Below are positions 37,298 through 50,305 of a stretch of 64,000 bases of DNA, one piece after another (within the stretch, counting starts at the first letter, position 1; every line of letters begins with the position of its first letter). Under the pieces are notes generated by a model. It saw nothing but the letters and a program-made list of their open reading frames with translations, did no database searches and was not told the origin of the DNA. The DNA is from Saururus chinensis. Lineage: Eukaryota; Streptophyta; Magnoliopsida; Piperales; Saururaceae. The position numbers were made by a program, and so were the translations under genes. The stretch is taken from positions 37,743,178-37,807,177 of the forward strand of contig CP141143.1 of the NCBI GenBank assembly GCA_035235625.1, in the 5' to 3' direction.

Positions 37298-38560
37298 TGT
37301 CACACCCCATTCTTTGATAAATAATCATAAAAATAAAAAAATAATGATATATAAAAATTCCAACTTAGAAGAAATATTGACAAGTAGAAAGGATATTTTG
37401 AGAGAATAAGATAAGAAGCTCATGAAAATAAACATCATCAATCGAACACGATTTGTCTAGAGCTTTGTAATCTTTTATAGTAAGCCATGGGTCCAAGGAG
37501 GATATGCTTATATAAAAGATTTATTATAAGTTGTGGTTTCTCAAAATGTAAAAAACTTATTATTCCTTCCGTCTCATATTAATAGCTCTATTTAGAAAAA
37601 TAGTAATTTTCATTAGAAAGTGAGACCCACAACTAAGAGAATGAAAATTAAGTTTCGCATATGCTTTTTTAAGTGCCCAAACACTTAAATTGATCCAAAT
37701 GGAGCTATTAATATGTGATAAATATTTTTTTTTCCAAATGGAACAATTAAAATTAGTAAATGCTCACATGCAATCAAACGAATGCATTTACTTTGAACAT
37801 TGAATTTATATGTTAAACAACATGTGCTAAGAAATGAAATTTATAAAAGGTTAATGCATTTAAGATGTAATGGATTGCTAAAAAAATTTAAGCATATGTA
37901 GATTGTGATTCATAAAGATTTAATGATAAGTAGATTGTGAGTGCATAATGTAAATAAGTTACAAAACATAGTTTGCTTCTATTGACCTCGACCTTGATCC
38001 TATTGCTCTTCGCCAGTAATCAATAAAGAACCGCTATTGTAATCTATAATCTTCTAGAAGAGTTTGATTGTCATTGTTAGCTTCTTCTCTTGCATTTCAT
38101 GTTTAGTAGTATAATTTACATCAATATTTATATTAAATAGAAAAATATTAGAAGAAATGGAAGCATAAGAGATTGATTGTTTGGTTTTTATGTATGTTTT
38201 ACCTTGATGAATCTTGCACACGGATGCACACCTAGTTGAGTAAAACGTTTTTCACCAATTTGTTTTTATTTTCTTTCGAAAACAAAAATGAAAGACTTCC
38301 ACAAAATTCTTTCCATGATAGATTGAAATGCTTCTTCATTGGATATTTTTGTTTATTAAAATGTAATTTATAACATATGTAAAGTCAATGGAGTTTAATA
38401 GTGATTTTAAAACATTGGTACTCAAAGTACTTTTTGTCCTCTGTGAAAGATTGAAATCTATATTATACTGCGACTGCTATTACTAATGTTTACTTGGAAA
38501 AGAAACTTGTAGAATTTGAAAAAAATTAAATATTTAAATATTAAAAAAATGATGAAATAA
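37298..38560 (+). mobile_element. LTR-like start with unassigned AT-rich DNA
   Basis: tgtcacaccccattctttga at 37298 has the form of a plant LTR 5' terminus. No matching 3' terminus or duplication was found before the LINE fragment, so only the start is supported. The interior is AT-rich, non-coding, and carries the MITE at 37563-37722. Confidence 0.35.
37563..37722. mobile_element. Stowaway-like MITE
   Basis: The left end ttccttccgtctcatatta, preceded by TA, and the right inner end ggagctattaatatgtgata match the MITE in GLX1 intron 3. Inner inverted cores are attaatagctc and gagctattaat. ~160 bp; the right border is approximate. Confidence 0.7.
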
Positions 38561-38569
38561 TGTTTTAAA

Positions 38570-38960
38570 AACTATTAGGCCCACAATACTCTATGGAGTA
38601 AAATGTTAGGTATAAAAAGAAAAGTCATATAGATAAACTAAATGTAGCGAAAATGAAGATGTTAAGGTGGATGTGTGGAATAACCAAGAAAGATAGGATT
38701 AGAAATGAGTATATATTTGTGAGAACTAAGGAGTAACACCTTAGGGGAGAGCTCAAAAAGTGTAAGTTGCGTTGTATGGGCATGTACAAAGAAGATGAAT
38801 GCCCTAGTAAAAAAATTGGAAATGTTAACGTAAATGATTTCAAAAGAGGGAGAGCGATACTTAAAAGAACTTAGATGAAAATAATAAAGAAGGATATGAC
38901 TATGTTATCTCTTATAAAAGAGTTGCACAAAACAGGCTAAAATGGAGGTGTAAGATCCAT
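38570..38960 (+). mobile_element. LINE (RTE/L1-type) reverse transcriptase C-terminal remnant
   Basis: Conserved tail of a plant LINE ORF2: LYGVK, then KMKMLRWMCGITKKDRIRNE (38650-38710), then KIIKKDMTMLSL. These match the usual LINE pattern in which an RWMCG..RKD.IRN block precedes a KTW...KKDM block. Everything upstream is missing (5' truncation, as usual for LINEs), and there are frame interruptions. The final part forms the start of the tandem unit that follows. Confidence 0.8.
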
Positions 38961-41284
38961 GTCGTCAACTTCAAATTGTTGGAAAAAAGGTGCAACTTGA
39001 TTATGATTATGACTTATTTATGGACTTTCTCAAGTGTGGAAGCACAACATTTGGTGAATAGTTGATCATTTGCAGGAAACAACTTAAGAATTATCCAAGT
39101 CATGGCCTCGAGCATGAATAAAATGCCAATTATTCTGCCATCTATATAAATAAGATACATCCTTCCCTTCTTTATGTGGTATTTGATAAAATTTTCATAT
39201 ATTTAAATCAATAAACTTCATTTACCATCCAAGGTGATTTATTCTTTAACATACCACATGGTCCATGCTCATTCAAAGATCTTCCAAAGTTTTTCACACA
39301 ATTCAGACTATTCTTTCAAAACATATGACAATCAATATTCATTGGAAATTTAGACTCACAGCATGCAATCTCATGTAATTGCATCAAATATAGCATTCAT
39401 TAATCTTATATTGTTCAGATCAAAAAATGTGAATATTGTTGCACATCACATCCTTCAAGCACGTGGCATTGAGTATATTGCTCCTCTAAACTTAGTACTA
39501 TATCATTATCACCATCTAATAAGCCTTTCTTTTTTGTCGCCTCTTAGAATGTTGCAAATTGAATTCTATTAACAGAAAATAAATGTTAAAAAGATTATGT
39601 TCCATGTATATTGTTTAATATGCTTGTTGTTAAATTTTAAATGTTACAAACAAGCACTTGAATCATATCAAAGTATAATTGGAAAAAGAGCGGTCAATCC
39701 CTCGTAGACTTGAAATTGAAAAAAATGAACTCTAGTCTAACTCAAGAAATCCCTATTCTAAGGAGAGGAAGACCTAAGAGAACTTTGATGAAATTAATAA
39801 AGAAGGATATAACTATTCTATCTCTTACAAAATAGTTGGCAGAAAATAGGCTAGAATAGAGGCGTAAGATCCATGTCACCCCAAATTGTGGGGGAAATGT
39901 GCTACTTGATTATGATTTAGATTATGACTTACGTATGGACTTTCTCAAGTAGGGAAACAAGACATTTGGCGAATAGCTGATTGTTTATAGAAAACAATAC
40001 AAGTATTATCCAAGTCATGGCCTCGAGCATGAATAAAATGCCATTTGTTTTGATCTTTATTAATAGGATACATCCTTCCCTTCTAATATGGTATTTAATA
40101 ATTTTTCATACATTGAAATCAACAAATTTCATTTACCATCCAAGGTTATTTATTCCTTAACATACCACATGGTCCATGCTCATACAAAGATCTTCCAATG
40201 CTTTTCACGCATTCAAACAATTCTTTCAAAACATATGACAATCAATGTTCATTGGAAATTTTGACACCCAGCATGCAATCTCCTATAATTGCATCAAACA
40301 AAGCATTCCATAACAATCTTATATTGTTCGGCTAAAAAAATGCCAATATTATTGTACATCGCATCCTTCGAGCATGTGGCATTAAATATGTTGCTACTTC
40401 TTGTAAACATAGTAATATATCATTATCAACTTTTAATAAACCTTGCTTTTGTGCTGCCTCTCAGAATGTTGCAAATTGAATTCCATTAATAAAAAATAAA
40501 AGTTAAAAATATTATGCTCCACATATATGATTTAATATGCATGTTGCTACATTTTTTGTTACTCACAACCACACAAATCATACCGAAGTATAATTGGAAA
40601 AGCGAGGTCAATCCCTTGTAGACTTGAAATTGAAAAACTAGATTTAGTCTAACTCAAATAACCCCCAATATAAGGAGAGGGAGACATAAGTGAGCTTGGA
40701 TGGAATTAATAAAGAAGGATATGACTATGTTATTTTTTTCAATATAGTTGGCACAAAAGAGGCTAGAATAGAGGCGTAAGATCCAAGTCACTAACCCTAA
40801 ATTATAGGGAAAAGGTGCTACTTGAATATGATTATGATTATGACTTACATACGGACTTTATCAAGTGGGGAAGTATGACATTTGGTGAATAGTTGATCGT
40901 TTGTTAGAAACAACCCATATATTATCCAAGTCATGGCCTCGAGCATGAATAAAATGCTCTTTATTCCACTATATATAAATAGGATACATCCTTCCCTTAT
41001 AATGTGGTATTTGATAAGTTTTTGATGCATTTAAATCGACAAACTTCATTTACCATCCAAGGTTATTTATTCCTTAACATACCACATGGTCTATGCTCAT
41101 TGAAAGATCTTTCAAAGCTTTTCAAACATTCAAATAATTCTTTCAAAATATATTGTCATTTAAAATTTTGACTACTAGCATGCAATCTCTAGTAATTGCA
41201 TCAAATATAGCATTCCATAACCATGTTATATTGTTTGATCAGAAAATGTCAATATTGTTACACATTGCATCCTTAGAGAACGTG
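38877..41284 (+). repeat. Three tandem ~0.91 kb units starting with a LINE end
   Basis: Units begin at about 38877, 39787 and 40700, each with aattaataaagaaggatatgac or a close variant. Each shows the same blocks: ggcgtaagatccatgtc, gacttacgtatggactttctcaagt, tccaagtcatggcctcgagc, ataccacatggtccatgctca, tgcaatctc.taattgcatca and atgttgcaaattgaattc. The first ~100 bases match the LINE ORF2 tail; the remaining ~800 do not resemble a LINE. The third unit stops at about 41284, where a CACTA element begins. The forward frames in units 1 and 2 (39363-39572, 40289-40489) are homologous, but I recognise no product. Confidence 0.85.
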
Positions 41285-42262
41285 GCATTACAAAAAATAA
41301 CTATTAGTGGGTGTTTTAAAACCCCTACTAAAGACATCAAAACCACCACTAAAACTTTCAGTAGTGATTTTGAGGTAGCCTCTAAAAACAATCCTACAGA
41401 ATGTTTATTGGGAGAACATAGCGGCAATTTCTTGGAGCCACTGCTAAAATAAACTTTTAGTGGCAATTATTGGAGCTGCTGCTAAAAAAACACTTTTACC
41501 GGCGATTCTTGGAGCTGCCGCTAATGAGTTTCAAAAAGCAATTTTTTTTAGCAACAACTAGAGTAGCCCCCGCTAAAAGCTTCAATCCTACCGTCAATAC
41601 ATACGTTTAGCGGCTATTTTTAAAAGCCACCACTCAAGTATGTAGCAAGGGTCTTGAAATCACTTGTAAACCTTTTAGCGGTGGTTTTAAAAACCTAAAA
41701 CATCTGCTAAAAGTCAAATCCATAGCTAAAAGTAACCTTTTATTTACACAAAATTAAATATAGTTTTCCTTTTATCACTTATACATTTATGTATTCTCGA
41801 ACACATTCTGCTTCAATTTTCACTTTACATATAACTATAATTTAACGCACTAACAATAACAAAGTAAATGAATAACAAAAATTATGTAAGTCAAGTACCT
41901 AATACAATAAGTATTGAAAAAAAAGTTTGCAAATATAATCGTTCCAAATGTTTACAATGTCTAAGTACTAATGGCAAGATTATTTAATATAAATGAACAA
42001 GAAAAGTGTTTGTTAAGACATAGATTTGTCGGTGCAACTTATCAATTTAGAATCATTCACCATTAGCCTATACAAAATTAAAATGAAACAAAATTAGCTT
42101 ATGGAATTGTTGAACTACTAAAAAAAATATTATTATACTTTAAAGCTAATTTGTATTCATTTACCTCACGCATTTGACATCAAAAGAAACTTATCATTTT
42201 ATTATACTTTAGAGCTAATTTGTATTCTTTTACCTCACGCATTTGACATCGAAAGAAACTTA

Positions 42263-42850
42263 TCATTTGATTTATCTTTGATAATAATTTTGTTGTTGAT
42301 CTTTAAGTTGAACTATTTCTTCCTTGTATTTTGAGCTCTCATCTTTTAATTTCAAATTGTCCTCTTCTATATTTGACAATTTTTCTTTCATCGAATTATA
42401 TTTAGCTACTAAGGAAGTTCTTGCAAGTTTAGATGATGCCCCCCAGAAACTAGTTGGAGTCACTCCGTGACCAAAACTCTAAACACGTCCTGGTTTCTTA
42501 GCTCCCTTGGCAATAGAAAATATATTATTAGGTGAAGTAACACATCCTAAAGACAATCTTTTTCTATGCAAGCCTCAATTTTTTTCTGCAATTCATGAAT
42601 TTTTTTAGTGCATAATATAATTTTTAAAGGTCTATATATAATTTGTTACATAATTATTTTTTATTTAAATAACAACAAATAAAAACTTAAAGGATAATGC
42701 TTATGAGAACTTCTTCCCACGCTCTGTCATTGTTATCTTTAGGCATTAATTTTCATGTAGCAATATCTATTAGAAATTTAGATCGATCCCTCGCCAAAGG
42801 ACCCAAAAACCGGGTAAATCATCCAGCATGCTCTCTATAGGGTTGGCCCT
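42263..42850 (-). pseudogene. CACTA Transposase_24-like (TNPA-type) remnant
   Basis: The minus-strand frame at 42272-42463 reads FGHGVTPTSFWGAS just upstream and then a heptad-like Lys/Glu/Leu region (KLSNIEEDNLKLKDESSKY). The GxVTPTxxxG motif before a coiled coil is characteristic of plant Transposase_24/En-Spm second proteins, which bind subterminal repeats. Upstream, 42750-42870 encodes RFDKGQPYREHAG and GPLARDRSKFL, like the family's GQP(I)G...FLG.L(V)R block. The parts are in different frames and no complete gene is present. Head-to-head orientation with TNP2 on the other strand is less usual than tandem orientation. Confidence 0.55.
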
Positions 42851-42859
42851 TATCAAACC

Positions 42860-43774
42860 TCACCTGATATTTATCTTCATTTCCTTTTAACAAAAATTTA
42901 CAAGTCGTGAGTTCTCTTCCCTTCTTCCTTGGTGAAGATGAAACATCACCGTCATGAAATATATATTGGTCATTCATATGCACCTTGGCAAAATAGGAAG
43001 AAAAACAAAACTTAATTTTCAACGGGCCATAAGAACATCTATTCAAAAATAGATTTATCATATGTTGAACACCCACATACATACATTCACTAATCAAATA
43101 AAGAGAGGCCATAAGGCTAGTGAGCCCACTAGCTACTAAACAACTAATTATCTAAGCCATCCATCTAATCAGTCCATAAATATGAATTAAATGGCCCGTA
43201 ATGGACAACTAACAAATAATCAGGAAACCAGTGAATAGGGCCGCCAGGCCCAAGTAGAGATGGCCAAGACACAACAGACTCTAGCCAACTGTGGCCAAAC
43301 TCATGATTACTAGAAACTAATGAATGGTCAAAGCCACCTTCCATAACAGAAAACTAATCTTGTAAATACAATATTTACAAAAAAGACATTTGATATGGTC
43401 AATGTGTAGCAAAACTACTTGTCAAAGAGAAAAAAGAAAGTGAAGCACAAGAATTGCCCATTGTCCTCTATTGGCAGAGCATCATATTTGGCAGCTCATA
43501 TTAATGTTATTCCTTTTAGGAAGAAACACAACACAAAGTTTTGAAACAACTGGTGGTGACTGTTCAACTTATTGAAACACGACAGAGTTTGAAGAAACCA
43601 ATAGATTAACTAATTATTGAAAATAATTTATCTGCAATTCTATTGGGACTTTTGGCTTCTGAAGCACCTCCAATGCTTTTTTGACTTCACCTTGCTGAAC
43701 CCATGCATATTAGGGCTTCAAGACATGCAGATAAAGACACAAGAACAACCTAAAAAGGAAAGCTACTATTAGGG
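42860..43774. other. CACTA interior, mostly non-coding
   Basis: A minus frame at 42819-43112 may be an upstream part of the Transposase_24-like gene. The rest is intron-like or spacer DNA without a motif I can identify. Confidence 0.4.
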
Positions 43775-45110
43775 CTCCAATAGGCTCACTGATTCATCAA
43801 AACAATAGCTACTCTGTATAGATTGCAAAACTAAGTAATAGCTGGCCATGGCTAATTATACAAAGGACCACTGCAACACCAAAGGATGCTCAGCAGTACA
43901 GGAAAGGGCAAAAGCCACTCCACTTGCTGTAATTAATATGACAAAAAAGCTGCATAATTCCATTAGTTATAAGTTGAAGAACAAAAGTCAAGTTACATAA
44001 GCATTTGAAAGAGGCCTCTAGTTGCCCAGCCATTAGTCAATGGGGACCACTGATGCCATCAAATAAACACGTTTAAAAATATTAGCATAGCTAATTTAAA
44101 TAGATGATAAAGAATTGGAGCTAAAAATTTGAAGGGAAAAAAAAGGAAAATGGAGACCAAAAAGCATGTAACAAAAACCATCAGGCTCACTAATTTATCA
44201 AAACAAAGGCTACTATATAGATTGCAAAATTCAGTAGCAGCTGACCATGGTTGCTCAAGCTACAAGTTTTAAATGTGTCGAGAAGATACATGCACAAGAA
44301 CATCATTTTCTATATTCTTGCCACTCTTTATTGACAACATTACAGACACAGTAAAAGCTTGCATCATATACGTGGCCAATCTACTAATCACTTGCATGAT
44401 ATTACACTCTAAGTATTAATAATAAATTGGCTGATTTCACAACACATACCTGTTAGCGCAGAAGATATTATTTCTGTGACTTGGAAATTTGCCCCTTAAC
44501 CTTTTGGGTAATCTTCTTCGCAACACGAATTGACTGTCACAAGAAGACCATTGTTCAATGACTAGAATAAAAGAAAAGTACACAAAGATGATAAACAGAA
44601 GTTGACTGTCACAAGAAGACCATCGTATTTACATAAGAAAATATACAAACGATAAACAGAAGTTGACAGATATCCTTTTATTTTTAAGAACATTATAACA
44701 GTTAATTATGCAAAGAACCACTGCAACACCCGAGGATACTCAGCAGTACAAGAAAGGGCAAAAGCCACTCCGCTTATTATATGAAATAATTGTTTTGAAC
44801 ATTATAAAAAATACATAACAAGTAATTAATAACACAATAAAGCTGCATAATTCCATTAGCTAGAAGTAGAAGAACAAAAATCAAGTTGCATAAGAATTTG
44901 AAAGAGGCATGACCTTTATAATTTCTTCCCAAGTTGATTGATCTGTTACACCTAATATTTGTCTTGATTACTGCGCAGTCATACCTCTAGTTGCCCAGTC
45001 ATAAGTCAATGGGGACCACGGATGCCATGTAATAAACACGTTTAAAAATATTAGCATATCCAATTTAAATAGATGATAAATAACTACAACTAAAAAATTG
45101 AAGGGGAATC
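43775..45110 (+). repeat. Internal direct duplications in the CACTA element
   Basis: 43853-44140 recurs as 44700-45110: shared blocks include aaaccactgcaacacc-type sequence, ctcagcagtacaagaaagggcaaaagccactc, gctgcataattccatta and ggggaccac.gatgccat. Within this, gctcactgattcatcaaaac (43785) recurs as gctcactaatttatcaaaac (44187), followed in both by a block ending in gctg.ccatgg. So at least two overlapping duplication events occurred upstream of the transposase. A minus-strand stretch at 44460-44530 encodes KKITQKVKGQISKSQ, possibly an exon of the minus-strand gene. Confidence 0.7.
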
Positions 45111-45114
45111 TCAA

Positions 45115-48100
45115 ATTTGTAATGCAATGGTATTCTACAAATTAAGCTACACCATATGGGTTTATCATGGGGAGAACTCATCTGCCAAATAGATAGTTCA
45201 AGTTGCAAAAATTCGGTGGATGTTGGAGTACTCAATTTATGTGACAAGGGCAATGATATGCGGTCAATGTTGAATGATGCATTTGGAGTCCATGAAGATC
45301 TAATAGATAGTTTTGATAATGGCACAAATAACATAGCCATGGAACATCGACCCAACTTTTGTAAATTGGTAGAAGAGGTTGAGAGTGAGGTGATTCCAGG
45401 GTGTAAAACACTTACAAAGTTATCTTTTGTTCTTAGACTATGGCATGTGAAATGTCTGGGTGGATGGAGTAACAAGTCAGTCACTATGTTGCATGACTTG
45501 TTACATGAATTACATCCGAAAGACAACAACCTACTTGGCATTTGGACAATGTAGGGAAATTATATCGATGTTGGGACTTGAGTACAACATGATTGATGCA
45601 TGCCCAAACAATTGCATGTTGTATTGGAAGGACATACTAACAAAAATGTATGTCATGTATGCAAGACACCTCATCGTAAGACTACAAAAGGCGATGAAGA
45701 CGGTACTAAAAGAACGATCCCAACAAAGACACTTCATCATTTTCCCCTGAATCAAAGGTTGTAAAGACTGCATATGTCATTCAAAATTGCAGGTGACATG
45801 CGATGGCATGATGAGAAGTGTAAGAGAGATGGGATCCCAAGACACCTAGTTGATTCTCTAACATGGAAACAACTTGAGTCTATCTATGCTGCATTTTCTT
45901 CAGAGCCCTGTTACTTGGGCTAGCAAGTGATGGCTTCAACCTATTTAGGACGTTGTCTCTTTCACATAGTACATGGCCTATAATTCTAGTTCCTTACAAC
46001 TTAATTCCATTGCTATGTATGAAATAATAGAACTTTATGTTATCATTGCTCATCCCAGATAACCCTGGTAATAACATTGATAGATTCCTTAGGCCGTTAA
46101 TAGAAGAGTTAAAAGAATTATGGGATGTTGGTGTGGAAACCTATGATGCATCGAAGAAAGAAAAATTTCAAATGCATGCAGTTGTTCTATGGACTGACTA
46201 TAAGTGACTTTCCAAGCTACATGATGTTGGGTTGGAGTACAAAAAGGAAGCTAGCATGTCCCTCATGTCTTGAGGAGACTTGCTCATTATATTTGAAAAG
46301 AAGTAGAAAATTTTGTTTTATGGGTCATCGTCGTTTCTTACCTAGAGACCATGAATTTCGGAAGTAGAAGCACTCTTTTGATGGATCAATTGAAGATAGA
46401 GAACCCCTAGTTCCACTAATAGGGTCAAGTTTATCGCATAAGTTAAAAAATATTGAACACATATTTAGTGTCGAGAAACTACCTATGATGCATAAGAGAG
46501 GATGCACTGGAGAAAGTAATTGGAGAAAGAAGAGTATATTTTTTGAGTTACCTTACTGGGTGTATAATTTAATAAGGCATGACTTGGATGTGATGCGCAT
46601 TGAAAAGAATGTATGTGATAATGTACTGAAGACTTTATTAATCTTAGAAAAAAAATCAAAGGATAACATAAATGCACATCTCGATTTAGTAGACATGAGA
46701 TTGAGGAAAGAGCTACACCCACAGTGGCACACAGGGGGTAGATGTGCTTATTTGCCACCTGCATGTTATTTTATGAACAAAGGAGAGAAACAAATATTTT
46801 GTAGGGTGCTGAAAAATTTGATGACTCCTTATGACTACTCATCTAATATATCAAGGCGAGTAAATGTTAAAGAGTGTAGTTTTTTAGGCTTAAAAGTCAT
46901 GATTCTCATGTCATATTGCAACATTTTTTGCCCCTTGCCATTTGAAGAATTTTGCCCAACAATGTAAGGTATGCACTTATAGAGTTGAGAAACTTCTTTA
47001 GTGAATTATGCTCTAAAGAGGCCATGTTGAAGACATCAAAGTCCTTGATCAGCGTATTGGAGCAATCCTTTGCCATCTAGAAAGAATATTTCCTCCGATA
47101 TTTTTTAATGTTATGGAGCATTTCCCTATACATCTAGCTTCAGAGGTCCTTATAGGAGGACCAATTCATTATAGATGGATGTACCCAATTGAAGCATAAT
47201 CATTTTCTATACAAATTTATTATTATAAATAAAATATATTTTTTTGTGATAACTTACGTAAAAAAAATTTTGATCTATGTAGGTACTTGTGTATTTTAAA
47301 GTCGTATGCGCATAATATGGCTCAACTAGAGGGGTCTAATGCTGAAGTATACATTGTTGATGAATGTCTTTCATTCTATTCAAGATATTGATAATGTTGA
47401 AACATGGTTAGGTCGACCTCCAAAGTCAAAAAATAAAGATACAACATGTGGGTCATGGTTCTTTCGAAGCAAAATTGAATTGGAGCAAACACATTGTTAT
47501 GTGTTGTTCAATAATGATAACATTGTTAGACCTTATATAAAGTGAACTTCAAACCATTTCATTAGTTCTACAATATTGATGAAATTAACGTCTACAGATA
47601 TTCAATGCAGGAATACTTGATAGTGACATATCTATGTAAAATGTGTACAGACAACACATTAGTGTTCTTAAACTAAGATACAAAAGAGCAAATCCCTGTG
47701 TGATTCAAAATTTGCACAATGAACAATTCAATGAATGGTTGAAGCAAGAGGTATGTTACAAAACAAACAAACATTTGTTGGCACACATGTTTAGCTTAGT
47801 CATTATAATAAAGTGATTTTTATTATTTTTTCCCATGTAAGTAGGTTCAACAAAAGGTTAAGGCAAATATTAGTATTGAAGGAGTTGACTTGCTTGCAGA
47901 ATGCCCACATCCTATTGCATGTAGATTTAGTGCCTACATAACCAAATCTGGGTTAGATTTTGAATATTAGATAAGGATAGGAGAGCTAAAACTAAAAATA
48001 GTGGTATTGCTAACCGCAAAAACTACAAGTTATGCAAGCTCGAGATATAAATCTCCTATTTTAGTGTCCTTAACATATTATGGTTGTGTAACTGATATAA

Positions 48101-48585
48101 TTGAGTTGAGATATTATGGTGCCTTTAGGTTTGTATTGTTCAAATGCGATTGGGTTGATATAAGAGTGTCAGGCAGATATAAGAGTGCCAAGTAGAGGAA
48201 TTAAGATTGATGAGAATGGATTCACACTAGTTAATTTTTTAAGATTGTTGTTTTTTGGTTAGAGTGAGATAGATGAGCCGTATATATTAGCATCTCAGGC
48301 AATACAAGTTTTCGATATTGAAATTCCAATTTAACTCGATTGGTGTGTTGTTGTGAAGACCATGTTGAAAGAAATTGGTGATGATAATTCAGAAGTGTCG
48401 CTGGATGTGTTGTTTGGCTAGCAATCTCCAAGAAACTTTGAAGAAGAGGATATAGATGTTGTAAACTGGTTGCAACCAAATGCAAAGGAGCCATTGTGAA
48501 TGCATTTTTAGAAGATTTTGCCGCACGAACAGATGACCTAACAATTTTTGCAAACGAGAATGAAACTGATTTTGATGATCAATAA
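45115..48585 (+). pseudogene. CACTA TNP2 transposase pseudogene
   Basis: Order of parts: end of the transposase-associated domain (YTIWVYHGE, about 45145); TNP2 core 45190-46970; DUF4218-like part 46960-47400; WFFRSKIELEQTHCYVLFN (47450-47520); DUF4216-like part 48000-48480 (ELRYYGAFRFVLFKCDWVD). Family signatures seen: MLNDAFGV, LSFVLRLWHVKCL, WSNKSVTMLHDLL, IDACPNNCMLYWKD, RWHDEKCKRDGIPRH, FSSEP, PSYMMLGWST, ACPSC, CFMGHRRFL, RIEKNVCDNVL, RKELHP. The frame changes near 45540 and again between 45750 and 46125, there is a stop after FSSEPCYLG (about 45925), another after HEFRK (46365), and further breaks in the 3' third. An intron-like gap lies at about 47200-47283. Full TNP2 proteins are well over 1000 residues; no complete one can be made here. 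The minus frame 45065-45541 is only its antisense shadow. Confidence 0.9.
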
Positions 48586-50305
48586 TATAAGATTTCGTTT
48601 TTGTTTACAAGTTTAAATTTCTTTCTTTTTTTAGAGTCTTATATTTTTATTCAACTTGTTCTCTCTCTACTTCATAATTCCTTTCTCAAGGCCAGTAGTA
48701 GTTGACTAATACTTTGTTGTGCTGATAAACTGTATTGAGGCTTGATAGTCACACCATAAATTTATTTGACCAAATAATAAGTAGATTCAATTCTCCATTC
48801 AACCATATATGTTCCCAAACTGCCCTTACCAATGCTCTATATTTGGCTCACTTGGTTTGGCTACCATATTCTGTTTTTTATTTTTCTAGTATTCTTTCTA
48901 AGTACCTATTGTTATCAGTCCCAAAGAGTAGTTAAGAATTCTAGTGTTCTATCTAAGTAATGTCTAGTTTGCTCTGGTTCAGTCTGCCATATCAATTTGA
49001 TTAGTTGTTCAGAATCCCAGTAATCTTTCTAATTACCTATTCTTGTTAGTCCAAAATAGTTCATATATGTATAAATTCTTGGACCTAATATGATGTGATA
49101 TAATCCAAGGAGGCTAGATTGCAATCACCTCACAAAATTAATAATAGTAAATTGGCAACAAAAAGTTAACAGTAAGATTCTTCTTATGTTTTTGTGCTGC
49201 TCTTTTGTGATTACTATAGTTTTAAATGGTCTATAAACTGGTTTTTCATTTCCCAACTTGTGAGTGAGGTGGAATTTATGTCTTCACTGCAGATATCATA
49301 TGACTAATTGGCAGATCTCTGTGCAGATATAAAGGTTCCCTCCCTTCCTCTCTCTCAGTGTGTGTCTCTTGGTGAATATACATGTTTTGTTTATGGTGAA
49401 TCTTTGCTCAATCCTTCTTGACAATGACAAATTCATCATCTAAGATTTGGTGGGGGCTTCTCATCACTTTACTTTGGCAAAATAGCACATGTCGAAAGCA
49501 AGAAAGGTTGACCTTTTTCTCAATTGCTCTCCCGTGGAAGCTTTATGTCTCCCACCCCTGCTATTGAAGATAGAAAAGGCATTAAGTGACCATAGCGAGG
49601 GACTGAGCAATATAATTGATACATTGAAAATCTGATTTTGTGTTAATTCATCACTTATTGGGGTTATTTATATTTTTAATAGGTGAGTTGACCCTCCATT
49701 GTGTTTACATGTCCAAATCAATTTCTAGAGAACCTAAGTGGAAGAGGAAGTGAAGCCCAACTATCTAAGGTCAAGAATGAGCTCTTAATTGTTTAAACAT
49801 GCATTGAATGGTCTATTCTTTCATTTTTTTTCTTTTATGAGGTTTTTATCACTTATTTTCTTTCAAAAGCATATGTCTATTTTTAAAGAGATTAATTTCA
49901 TGAAGAAAGTTCAAGTAATTAATTAAGTGATGTAAACGATTGAGCGAGTAATTTATGTTCTATTTTCTATATCTTAGAAAGTTATTCATTTATTTTAAAA
50001 ATCACATTTCACACAGTTAGAACTTGTAGGCATATAATTTTATGATTTATTACTTGTAACCTTAGTAGGATATCTCTAATTAAGCACAATTTTTAAAACA
50101 TGGCATTCGAGTAATTTTAAATGTTTTATGATATATCTTTATGCTTGGATATTATTTGAAAAAAATTGGGATGTGTATAATGAAAAAAGATGAAAAAAAA
50201 TTGAATGTGAAAAAATGAAAAAAATGGATTAATTGAAAAAAGTGATGATTTAAAAAAAGAAAAAAATAAATGTTTGTTTTTCTTTTCACTGAGTAACGGG
50301 GCCTT
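48586..50305. other. Unassigned; CACTA 3' tail passing into Gypsy interior
   Basis: No gene recognised. The CACTA right end should lie in the first part but is not visible. From about 49.8 kb the AT-rich DNA is probably non-coding interior of the Gypsy element, because gagtaacggggcctt at 50291-50305 joins smoothly to gtgcctaggcaagc after the solo LTR. Confidence 0.4.

Larger units (their letters stand above)
41285..48700 (+). mobile_element. CACTA (En/Spm) element with TNP2, inserted in the tandem array
   Basis: The left end cattacaaaaaataactatt (from a CACTACAAAAAA-type TIR) interrupts the third tandem unit right after cgtgg, where units 1 and 2 continue without a break. Subterminal repeats (ttagtggcaattattggagc, gccgctaatgag, agcggtggtttt) fill 41300-41730. 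Inside lie a Transposase_24-like gene (minus) and a TNP2 transposase (plus). I could not find the right terminus or the resumption of the broken tandem unit, so the right border is approximate. Degraded and inactive. Confidence 0.7.

Noticed and set aside
45065-45541. 158-codon minus frame
   Set aside because: Antisense shadow of the TNP2 transposase, whose + strand carries clear family motifs.
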